This document shows, one piece after another, positions 56,983-64,000 of a stretch of DNA of 64,000 nucleotides. The stretch's first letter is position 1. Each line of letters opens with the position of its first letter. The DNA comes from Arthrobacter sp. Soil782 (lineage in GTDB: Bacteria; Actinomycetota; Actinomycetes; Actinomycetales; Micrococcaceae). The stretch is taken from positions 111,414 through 175,413 of the forward strand of contig NZ_LMSO01000010.1 in NCBI RefSeq assembly GCF_001428435.1. Reading direction: 5' to 3'. The translations under genes and the position numbers were made by a program. Below the pieces are notes generated by a model. The model saw only the letters and a list, made by a program, of their open reading frames with translations. It made no database searches and was not told the DNA's origin.

Positions 56983-57885
56983 CTAGTTGTGTGAAAAAGT
57001 GACGCTATTTCCACCGAGTCCATCAATGCGGACTTTGAAGGTAGGTTCAGAAGCGTCGTTGAAATTCCAGCCACTTCTCAAAGTTGAGCTTTGTCCTGGT
57101 TCAAGTTTTGCATCCCAATAGGCTTCCACTACGTCATCCTGGACGGAACGGACATCAAAGTCGCCATCCATAGCACTGTTAGCGACTAACTGGACGTCAC
57201 TACGTCCCAAGACGACCCCTTCGGACAAATTCTTGATAGTGACATCGAAGTAAAGGTTGTCAGCACCTTTCTTTGGTGTACCCCCAAGGGTCGTGCTAGC
57301 GAAGTCAGCGTCTTTCCCAGGCTCGAATTCTTGAGGTTCTTGCACCGTGATCTCGAGCAAAACCTGATCCCCACTACGTCGAGAATCTTCATATATCGCA
57401 GTTTGCCCATACAAACATTTGCCGAAGTTCTCATCGATGTTGCAAGTCGTGTCTTCAACGCTGGCTTGTGGCTCAATAGCTGTGACCACAGGAGCAGGAG
57501 TCGGGGGCTCGGCTGACGGTGTCGTTGCTTCAGCCGGCACGGTTGATTCAGGCGGAGCGGTCTGGGCTTGGGTTTCTACGACTAAGGACGGGCTCGGCGA
57601 CGGAAGCGCCTCAGCACTGCTGTCTGAACTACTCTCTCCCCCGAATGCACTGGCGATGAGCGATCCGACGATGAGGAGTGCGAGCAGGCCGCCACCCGCC
57701 CCGATCAATTTCCACGGAGTCTCTGGTTTACGGCGACGGAAGGTCAGCTCCGACCGCACTGTCCCCTGTTCCTGAGAGACGAACTCCCAGCCCTCTTTCT
57801 CTAATTTGGCTCTAGTCCTGGCCTCCAAGCCCCGAACCGTCTTGACGGACCTCGTCTCGTACTTCACACCTGTTGCTGTCGTCAT
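56983..57885 (-). CDS. Membrane-anchored protein with extracellular DUF4352-like domain
   Basis: A 300-aa protein of unknown function. A cytoplasmic N-terminal part (about 1-55, EARTRAKLEKEGWEFVSQ) is followed by one membrane helix (58-80). A long Pro/Thr/Ser-rich linker (about 85-150) leads to a C-terminal beta-rich domain with two cysteines (TTCNIDENFGKCLYGQ). That domain resembles telokin-like DUF4352 folds. The base composition is visibly more AT-rich than the core genes. AGAGGGAG precedes the ATG. Confidence 0.7.
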   Translation of the reverse strand: MTTATGVKYETRSVKTVRGLEARTRAKLEKEGWEFVSQEQGTVRSELTFRRRKPETPWKLIGAGGGLLALLIVGSLIASAFGGESSSDSSAEALPSPSPSLVVETQAQTAPPESTVPAEATTPSAEPPTPAPVVTAIEPQASVEDTTCNIDENFGKCLYGQTAIYEDSRRSGDQVLLEITVQEPQEFEPGKDADFASTTLGGTPKKGADNLYFDVTIKNLSEGVVLGRSDVQLVANSAMDGDFDVRSVQDDVVEAYWDAKLEPGQSSTLRSGWNFNDASEPTFKVRIDGLGGNSVTFSHN

Positions 57886-58121
57886 GTTGCTCCCTCTTGG
57901 CCTGGACATCAAGCACTCTTCGAGAGCTTAGAGTGACGCGACCTTTCCCCAAAACGCCGCCATCTATCGCTGCATTTCACAGCGGAACCACTCCCCCGGC
58001 CATGGCCCGTCAGGTCTGTCCCAGTAACCGATCCTCCACCGCACTCGTGCAGCCATGTGAGCCGGGGAGTGAGCGCCTGCGAAGGCTTCATGGGGTGCCA
58101 TGCAGCAGGCCCTCGACCCTG

Positions 58122-58127
58122 TAGCCT
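58122..58127 (+). promoter_or_regulatory. -10 box TAGCCT, leaderless promoter of the PilT-like gene
   Basis: TAGCCT ends 7 bases before the ATG at 58135. Confidence 0.45.
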
Positions 58128-58134
58128 TACGGGC

Positions 58135-58836
58135 ATGAGCATGGACGAGCCGGGCAGGCCTCCGCCCCCACCCGCTCCGAGCTTCAGCGACACCGGCCTA
58201 GACCCGGCAGGCCGCGATATTCCGAGGCTGACGTCCGCGCTGATCGTCTTCAGCGGATTAGCGGCCTCAGGGCGATCCACGTCCCAGGCGGCGTTGATCG
58301 AGGTAGCTCGGACTGCCTTCGGGAAGAGAGTCGCCACCGTCGAGAATCTGATCAGGTTCGCGTACGAGGACGCGCCGAACCTGCCAGCGATCACCCAATA
58401 CGAGCTTGCCTGGGACAAGCAAACCTACGCCGCTGGGGCCCGCCGAGCGCTCCTCGACAACCCTGACCTCCTGCAGATCGAGCTCCTGCAACGCGCCGAG
58501 ACCGTCGAGGTCGCGGTCAAGGCGGCCACCACAGGGACACTGGTGTTCACCTCGCTGTACGCATTGTCGCCGGAGCAAGCACACCTCCAGATCATCAACA
58601 TGATGTCCGACTCGAGCCGGTCCGAGCTGACGGCCGCACTGTCGAAGGTGCCGGTGGTGGTCCTTCATCACCACCGTGAGCTGCCGGAGGCGGGCTCCAA
58701 AGAAATCCCTAGGCCCATCATCACCATGCGTGCCTGGCTCCCACCTGCGTATCCTCCGAGCTTCAGAGAGTCCCTCCGAGCCAAGGTCTCCAAGGTAATT
58801 TTCGGCGATCGCGGCGTTAATTGGCCCGTGCAGTAG
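58135..58836 (+). CDS. Degenerate PilT/VirB11-like ATPase
   Basis: A 233-aa protein whose residues ~32-178 align by eye with the C-terminal ATPase domain of PilT/GspE proteins. The Walker A position reads GLAASGRST (41-49), with Arg47 where Lys is required. ATVENLIRF replaces the Asp-box (TIEDPVEF), NPDLLQIELLQRAET replaces the Walker B DPDVILVGELRD (catalytic Glu lost), and TSLYA replaces the His-box TLHT. The N-terminal PAS-like domain is missing and a Pro-rich leader stands in its place. Probably not an active ATPase. Confidence 0.6.
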   Translation: MSMDEPGRPPPPPAPSFSDTGLDPAGRDIPRLTSALIVFSGLAASGRSTSQAALIEVARTAFGKRVATVENLIRFAYEDAPNLPAITQYELAWDKQTYAAGARRALLDNPDLLQIELLQRAETVEVAVKAATTGTLVFTSLYALSPEQAHLQIINMMSDSSRSELTAALSKVPVVVLHHHRELPEAGSKEIPRPIITMRAWLPPAYPPSFRESLRAKVSKVIFGDRGVNWPVQ

Positions 58837-58948
58837 GCCGGGTCCGCCGTTGACCTGACAAGTGACGAGGGACCGCGAATTTCCTCCTGGCCCTCACGGG
58901 TCGGAAGTTACCGCATCCGTTGCCAGTGACTAATGGAAGGATTCTGAG

Positions 58949-59398
58949 GTGTTTTCCATCCACCTGCCCGAAGGAGAGCCTTGGTACTCAGAGAAACGTT
59001 GCGTCCGCGATAACGACCGCGACGTGTCGCTACAGTTCAAAGGGGGTATCGGATCGGAGCCTGGCAGGGCGTTCATCCTCAGGCAGGGGTCTGAGGAGAT
59101 TTCTTTGACGACGGCTGAGCAGCTGGGCTTCGTTGATCCCGGCAACAACAAGAAGCCCTACTTCATTTATTACATCCACCTATTTCAAACGGTGTACGAG
59201 CATGATGGTGGTACTAACGCGTCCCCGCGTCGCTTCGCCAATGACGGAGAAGAAGCTAACCGTTGGCTGCGCTTGGCCGCTGAAGCTCTGTTGATATTCG
59301 GGCGCGATTACAACGGTCCAGAACTAGAACCTGATTACGTCCGCGTCCTTCTCGACGGAAAGGTTCTAACTCGCCGAGATTTCGGTTACATCGACTAG
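58949..59398 (+). CDS. Hypothetical protein
   Basis: A 149-aa protein with no recognised family. No signal peptide or membrane segment. Aromatic-rich segments include PYFIYYIHLFQTVYEHDGG, then helical EEANRWLRLAAEALLIFG and a C-terminal YVRVLLDGKVLTRRDFGYID. The GTG start is 8 bases after GGAAGG. It lies in the accessory region among genes of different origin, 112 bases after the PilT-like gene. Confidence 0.6.
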   Translation: MFSIHLPEGEPWYSEKRCVRDNDRDVSLQFKGGIGSEPGRAFILRQGSEEISLTTAEQLGFVDPGNNKKPYFIYYIHLFQTVYEHDGGTNASPRRFANDGEEANRWLRLAAEALLIFGRDYNGPELEPDYVRVLLDGKVLTRRDFGYID

Positions 59399-59407
59399 CC
59401 TCGTCAC

Positions 59408-59421
59408 TCTCCCGCGGGAGA
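59408..59421. repeat. 14-bp perfect palindrome after the 149-aa gene
   Basis: TCTCCCGCGGGAGA lies 10 bases past the stop. It may be a weak terminator or a protein-binding site. Confidence 0.4.
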
Positions 59422-59643
59422 AACCGACGCCGAGTTCGGACTCATATTGATTGCTCGATTCTAGGATCCCTCACCGCGCAGGTAATTTATGAGATCGAGT
59501 TCGGTGGCCCCACCTCATGACACCGGCCTATAACACCAATCCCGGAACTGCGAAGCTTGCAAGCAGGACCCGCTCTCCATCGTGAGGGCGAGCTTATCCG
59601 CCTGTAGTGATCTACCTCCTGCTCAGCTCATGTCTGGTTCTGA

Positions 59644-60462
59644 CTAGAGATTTGCGCTCCGCGACTGGCGTTCACGCTTGTAATCGAAGTGGACCGATAC
59701 ATTCCTGAGGTGGCTCGTCTTAGAGTAGGCCCATTTTTCCTTGTGATCGATGTGATCTAGGAAGAGATCGCCAGTGAAGGCGGGCCCGACTCCCTCGAAG
59801 ATGGTCGCAAGGACGACATCGTACGTCTTAGCCACCAGTGAACTGAATGCTCGAAGGGTCCTAGCGCTTTCAAAGCCTGGGTACTCGTCGCGCGAGACAC
59901 GGCGGACCCGTTCATCTAGCATCTTCTTCGAAACATGGGTATAGCCACTCAGCGCCCCGAATGCGTCATGCACATCGGTGCAGAATTTCTCCCGGTCCGG
60001 CAGCATCCGTAGCCTCAATCGGTCAGCCACATCCACGGACGAGCGCGGAACGTCACTATGTAGGTAAGCAATACGATCAATTAGGAGCGCGTCACCCGGG
60101 AATTGTTGGTCGACGTAGACAGCCTTGACTGCCAACTCAAGCATGTAACGCAACTCGCGTCGGCCGACGTTGAACACACCCTGCATACCCAAGATATGCA
60201 CTGAAACCGCCGACTCAATAAAGTCATCCATCGAGGACTGCAACAGCCAGCGCTCTGAACTGGGGTAGCGAGTGAAGGCAAGGGCGGTACTTCTCACTGC
60301 ATCGACGAAGTCGGCGGTCAGTCGTTCCAGCCGCTTTTGCTCTGCCTGGAATTCGGAACCGCCTTGAAGATCGTCATGCTGACGTATCAGTCCCTCAAGC
60401 CTTGCGGCGGCGACGGCGAAGGGTTCTTCTGAGTCGGCTAGAGGGTCCGTCTCTTTCTCCAT
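59644..60462 (-). CDS. Helical HEPN-like protein
   Basis: A 272-aa all-helical protein not assigned with certainty. Two features recall HEPN/AbiV-like families: GRRELRYMLELAVKAVYVD (100-118) and a later LSGYTHVSKKM (171-181) resembling the conserved S-x-x-H turn of families such as DUF5677. The N terminus is acidic and coiled. GAGGAG lies about 11 bases before the ATG. HEPN proteins are often RNases in toxin-antitoxin and defence loci; that role is an inference. Confidence 0.5.
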   Translation of the reverse strand: MEKETDPLADSEEPFAVAAARLEGLIRQHDDLQGGSEFQAEQKRLERLTADFVDAVRSTALAFTRYPSSERWLLQSSMDDFIESAVSVHILGMQGVFNVGRRELRYMLELAVKAVYVDQQFPGDALLIDRIAYLHSDVPRSSVDVADRLRLRMLPDREKFCTDVHDAFGALSGYTHVSKKMLDERVRRVSRDEYPGFESARTLRAFSSLVAKTYDVVLATIFEGVGPAFTGDLFLDHIDHKEKWAYSKTSHLRNVSVHFDYKRERQSRSANL

Positions 60463-60767
60463 AACGCTGGCATCTCCTCATCTGAATATCAGTAGCATCT
60501 CGTAAGGATAGGATCCTTCAACAACTTTCGGGCCGATCGGTCTGCCAGCCAGTTGCCCCAGTGAAGAGCCAAAGTGGGCGCCTCTATCCAAGGCCACTGC
60601 TCGTCGGAAAGACCGGTCTGGTCTTACTCGATGGCCCGCCGAATCACAGCGCATCATCCGCGCAGTCAGGGAAGAGGCGGACTGTGTGCCGCGGATCAGG
60701 TTTGGGAGCCTCCGTATCCGGATTCTATGCAGGAATATGAGCGGAGAATCGATATAGACTCGGCCTC
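60463..60767. other. 305-bp divergent intergenic region
   Basis: No gene is seen. It carries the -10 box TAGACT (60755-60760) for the next gene, and no clear promoter for the HEPN-like gene was recognised. Confidence 0.5.
60755..60760 (+). promoter_or_regulatory. -10 box TAGACT, leaderless promoter
   Basis: TAGACT ends 7 bases before the GTG at 60768. It supports that start over later in-frame ATG codons. Confidence 0.45.
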
Positions 60768-61379
60768 GTGCGGCGACCACAGGCTGTCGGGATGAGCGGG
60801 GATGGTCATAATGTCCAAATGGGAAGAACGCCAGGAATCCGGGCTAGGACGGAAAAGCAGCACACCAGCAGGGCCCGACATTTGGTTGAGACAGGCGCTG
60901 TAGCGGTCATCAGCGCCTTATTGGCGGCTGTTGTAGGGCCAATGATCACTGCAAACGCTGACCGTGAAGCAGAGCGCCGCCAGCAAGTCAGCGAGCATTA
61001 CTCGACTTATCTTGAAGCAGCCAACGCCTATTTCGTGGCGTCACAATTTTTCGTCGGCTCTCTCGAAACGATGCAAGTTCAAGATGAGTCGGAACAAATT
61101 CGCCGTATGCAACCGGCGGCCCAAGCCGTGGAGCAGGCGCGGATTGACTACCACGCGGCGGCTAACAACGTGTATGCGTTCGGTAGCGAGGAAGCATGGC
61201 TGGCGCATGAGCAAGTGCTTGCCACGCTCCCCGAAAAACCGGAATACGCGCAAGCACGCACGATAGACCCTGGGGAGCCCGACGAATTCCTAGGTGCGCA
61301 CAACATTTTCCTGGCGGTGTTCTGTAAGGAAGCTGTCGCCACTCCGCGCACGAACTGCGACAGACTCCTGGAACGTTGA
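60768..61379 (+). CDS. Membrane-anchored coiled-coil protein
   Basis: A 203-aa protein of unknown function. A basic N-terminal stretch (1-38) precedes one membrane helix (about 41-62, TGAVAVISALLAAVVGPMI). Helical, charged segments follow (ADREAERRQQVSEHYSTYLE), then a C-terminal part with Cys residues (FLAVFCKEAVATPRTNCD). This layout is common for anchored sensor or effector subunits of accessory loci, but no family is recognised. Starts at 60792 or 60819 are also possible. Confidence 0.55.
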   Translation: MRRPQAVGMSGDGHNVQMGRTPGIRARTEKQHTSRARHLVETGAVAVISALLAAVVGPMITANADREAERRQQVSEHYSTYLEAANAYFVASQFFVGSLETMQVQDESEQIRRMQPAAQAVEQARIDYHAAANNVYAFGSEEAWLAHEQVLATLPEKPEYAQARTIDPGEPDEFLGAHNIFLAVFCKEAVATPRTNCDRLLER

Positions 61380-61778
61380 CGGGTCAGCAGTTGGAGTTCG
61401 GTGCGTCCGATCGCCCGGCTGTAAGCGTCGAAATAGGCGGTTAGGGAAACAGCGGGCGTCAACGCCAGCGCGCCAGCCGCTATCTCGTTGTACGCAGTCC
61501 CCGGTTCGCTTTCCGTCTGCCCAGATTAGTAGGCTGGGCCCATTACCATCCCTCGGTTGGATCCCTTACCGGACGTGTTCTGGAGGGTGGCGTTTGCCCG
61601 GTGCCTTCGCACTACACCAGTGTCGCGTTCTCGCCCTTCGGCGCAAGAACAGCGATAAATGCGCACACCGTCGAGTCGCCGAATGATCTGATCCCGTCAA
61701 TTACGTCAGGTCATCTATTGTCTATTGCAAGCGGGGGCTGAAGGGTTCTTTGCGACAGAATCCGGAGGACCGTTCAAT
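61380..61778. other. 399-bp region ahead of the helicase
   Basis: Short frames cross it without start signals or recognisable products. GGAGG at 61764-61768 serves the helicase. No promoter or terminator was recognised with confidence. Confidence 0.5.
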
Positions 61779-63920
61779 ATGACGCCAGATCACGGCACAA
61801 AAAAACCAGTATCCAAGGGTTGGCACTGTCCCAATGTATGGGCACCAATCGAACTTTTCGAGAGCAACCCTGTGAGACACCTCCTGGTGCCAGAAGGTGT
61901 TTTCACCACTGTTCAGGGCGACGACAGCTCGCTACAGATCAGCAACGTGTATGGGACATGGCCCGCAGCAGGCGGAGAGAACCCGCCGAGTGAAGACTGC
62001 CTATGGGCGCGGTTATCTGTCGGGTCAAAAGTAGGAGACCCCATTCTTAAAGCAGAGTGGTGTCGGCCCACTTTCCTCCGCCGCGGCGCCCCTGCTGATG
62101 TACTGCAAAGCTATAGATCGGCGATCACATTCTCTGAAGGCACGGGCGAGACTCCCGGCCTGCGTGCTCCGCAACTCGGAGCCTTGCACGCCGTTCTCGG
62201 GTACTGGACTACGAATCGCTCCACGCCTGCAACTGTGGTTATGCCCACCGGCACGGGCAAGACCGAAACTATGCTTGCGCTACTCGTCGCCGCGCGCCCA
62301 CAACGGGTGCTTGTGCTTGTGCCGTCGGACGCACTACGCAGTCAAGTGGCCAGCAAGTTCGAAACGCTCGGCGTTCTGCAAGAACTTGGCATCGTCACCA
62401 ATCATGCCCTCCGGCCAGTCGTGGGACAGATTCAACACGGCTTCACTTCCGCGGAAACAGCAGTAAAGTTCGCAGAGGCTTGCAATGTCATCATCACAAC
62501 ACCGTCGGCGCTAAGCGCCTGTGAGGCTGAGGCACGACAATCGATTCTGGACCTGTGTTCTCACCTCTTTGTTGACGAAGCTCATCACGTTGCGGCGCGC
62601 ACGTGGTCGGAGATCCGGAGCAACTTCGAGAGCAAACGAGTCCTTCAGTTCACTGCCACTCCCTTTCGGGAGGATGGGAAGCATCTGCAAGGTCGCGTAC
62701 TCTATTCATTCCCGCTACGAGAGGCCCAAGCACAAGGGTACTTTTCGAAGATTGATTACAAGAGCATTATCGACTTCGGGGACATCGACAGGGCTCTAGC
62801 TGAACAGAGCTTGGTGAAACTTCGATCGGATCTTCGAGACGGATTTGATCATGTCTTGATGGCTCGAGTCAGCGGGATACCTCGCGCCAAGGAGGTCCAA
62901 CATCACTATGATGAACTAGCCTCCGATTTGAAGCCTGTGATCATCAATAGCCAGATGCCAAAACGGCAACAAAAAGAAGCTCTTGCTGCTTTGAATGAGC
63001 GCTCGTCACGGGTTGTCATCTGCGTGAATATGCTCGGCGAAGGATTCGATCTGCCAGCGCTGAAGGTAGCTGCGGTACATGATCCGCAGAAGAGCCTCGG
63101 AGTCACTCTTCAATTCATTGGCAGGTTCGCTCGCACTTCCAATCGTGGTGAATACGGCGGAGCGTCCATGTTCGTGGCCCGTAGAGAATTCCAGTTCGAC
63201 AGGCGATTACGAAGCCTATACGCAGAAGACTCGGACTGGAACTTGGTCCTGCGGAACCTGACTGAGAACGCAGTCGAAGAGCAGCAGGAGGTTAGTGATT
63301 TCGAGGATGGGTTCACCAGTCTCCCCGAAGAGGTGGCACTCCGCAGCCTACTGCCCAAGATGAGCACCGTCGTATACCGCACTGCATCAGACAACTGGGA
63401 CCCGCACAACTTGATCGAGTTCTTTGGGGAGGGTCAACTGCTAACCCTTCCTATCGGGCTTAACGAAGCGGCCGGAATCGCATGGTGCGTTGTTGAAAAC
63501 CGCCATGATGTTCGCTGGGGGGAACTGAAAACAATCGAAGAAATCTCCTACGAGCTTTATGTTCTCTACTACGACCGCAATCGGAAGTTGCTCTACATCA
63601 ATAATTCGGCGAACGATGGGGTTTTTGAAGAACTCGCAGAATCAGTAGCCGGCCCGGGCTCATCACGCTTCACCGGGTCCACTGTCTATCGTGTGATGGC
63701 CGACATTGAGCGCCTTGTTCCCACCAACGTGGGGGTAATTGACGCCCACGACCAATTCCGCCGCTTTTCCATGCACGTCGGATCAGATGTTACGGCCAGC
63801 TTCTCCCAAGCTGAAGCTGGAACGAAGTCTCAAACAAACATCTCCGGCGGAGGGTTCCGAAACGGTGAACGAGTGAGTATCAGCGCTTCCCTCAAGGGGC
63901 GTGGTTGGGTCCCCGGGTAG
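61779..63920 (+). CDS. SF2 DEAD/DEAH-box helicase
   Basis: A 713-aa helicase with all main SF2 motifs: a Q-motif-like LRAPQLGALHAVL (128-140), Walker A MPTGTGKT (155-162), DEAH in FVDEAHHVAARTW (266-269), TATP (292-295), and motifs V and VI in MLGEGFDLPALK and LQFIGRFART. The N-terminal ~120 residues and the C-terminal ~230 match no family known to me. The layout resembles Res-type helicase subunits of restriction and defence systems, but no nuclease motif is seen. The ATG is 10 bases after GGAGG; a TTG 54 bases upstream is possible. Confidence 0.85.
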   Translation: MTPDHGTKKPVSKGWHCPNVWAPIELFESNPVRHLLVPEGVFTTVQGDDSSLQISNVYGTWPAAGGENPPSEDCLWARLSVGSKVGDPILKAEWCRPTFLRRGAPADVLQSYRSAITFSEGTGETPGLRAPQLGALHAVLGYWTTNRSTPATVVMPTGTGKTETMLALLVAARPQRVLVLVPSDALRSQVASKFETLGVLQELGIVTNHALRPVVGQIQHGFTSAETAVKFAEACNVIITTPSALSACEAEARQSILDLCSHLFVDEAHHVAARTWSEIRSNFESKRVLQFTATPFREDGKHLQGRVLYSFPLREAQAQGYFSKIDYKSIIDFGDIDRALAEQSLVKLRSDLRDGFDHVLMARVSGIPRAKEVQHHYDELASDLKPVIINSQMPKRQQKEALAALNERSSRVVICVNMLGEGFDLPALKVAAVHDPQKSLGVTLQFIGRFARTSNRGEYGGASMFVARREFQFDRRLRSLYAEDSDWNLVLRNLTENAVEEQQEVSDFEDGFTSLPEEVALRSLLPKMSTVVYRTASDNWDPHNLIEFFGEGQLLTLPIGLNEAAGIAWCVVENRHDVRWGELKTIEEISYELYVLYYDRNRKLLYINNSANDGVFEELAESVAGPGSSRFTGSTVYRVMADIERLVPTNVGVIDAHDQFRRFSMHVGSDVTASFSQAEAGTKSQTNISGGGFRNGERVSISASLKGRGWVPG

Positions 63921-63981
63921 GAGTCCGGTGACTGTGTGAGTTTCGCATCCGATAATGGGTGCAGGAGGAAATTCACAGATT

Positions 63982-64000
63982 ATGGCACGTAGGCATACCC
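63982..64000 (+). CDS. Start of the next gene (truncated by the window)
   Basis: An ATG (MARRHT...) lies 11 bases after GCAGGAGGAA and 61 bases beyond the helicase stop. The product cannot be identified. It is the likely operon partner of the helicase. Confidence 0.4.

Noticed and set aside
61148..61462. 104-aa minus-strand frame opposite the membrane-anchored protein gene
   Set aside because: Mostly antisense to a better supported gene, with no ribosome-binding site or family.

Overview
The window is about 64 kb of high-GC actinobacterial chromosome, most likely from Arthrobacter sensu lato (Micrococcaceae). The evidence is a Pup-proteasome cluster with a naturally fused PafB-PafC regulator, the qcrCAB/ctaCDEF cytochrome bcc-aa3 genes, mshC (mycothiol), rbpA, stand-alone DUF3043/DUF2277/DUF3054/DUF5703 genes, and many genes with a TANNNT box ending 6-7 bases before the start codon, as in actinobacterial leaderless transcripts. 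The genus is inferred from gene content, not from rRNA.

Layout, 0-53.5 kb (conserved core): 0-5.3 kb holds the 3' end of uppS, an alpha/beta hydrolase, pyrD, a DUF3043 membrane protein, an M20 dipeptidase and an erpA-like Fe-S carrier. 5.5-13.9 kb is the respiratory locus: ctaC-ctaD-ctaF on the plus strand face qcrC-qcrA-qcrB and ctaE on the minus strand, with a GntR regulator and a 25-bp perfect-stem terminator between them. 14-24.7 kb carries trpD, a stand-alone Lrp/AsnC ligand domain, small DUF genes, an MFS transporter, peptide deformylase, an S9 peptidase, an RlmA-type rRNA methyltransferase, an NfeD/SPFH pair, rbpA and a polyprenol-phosphate mannose synthase. A 444-bp gap with several dyads follows. 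25.2-44.5 kb is a run of minus-strand genes centred on protein turnover: HAD phosphatase, M50 protease, trmI, arc, dop, pup, prcB, prcA, pafA, two FKBP isomerases, fused pafBC, a small membrane protein, tatA, tatC, helY and an amidohydrolase. Dop prepares Pup-GGQ, PafA ligates it to substrates, the Arc ring unfolds them and PrcAB degrades them. PafBC is a DNA-damage regulator often encoded next to this system. 44.6-53.5 kb has a PAC2 protein, mshC, uppP, an aldo/keto-reductase-fold protein lacking its catalytic residues, DUF genes, an acyl-CoA dehydrogenase, an M20 peptidase, a lipoprotein and two small membrane proteins.

53.6-64 kb (accessory): this stretch opens with a terminator and what looks like the 3' tail of a tRNA. 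Next is an excisionase-like gene split by an intact 2.14-kb IS21-family element. The 6-bp target duplication is visible and removing the element restores an 87-codon frame. Beyond lie widely spaced genes of mostly unknown function: a membrane-anchored protein, a degenerate PilT/VirB11-like ATPase, an unknown 149-aa protein, a HEPN-like helical protein, a membrane-anchored coiled protein and a 713-aa SF2 DEAH helicase. The next gene begins just before the window ends. This is read as one end of a tRNA-integrated genomic island, and its helicase end is the best candidate for an undescribed, possibly defence-related, system.
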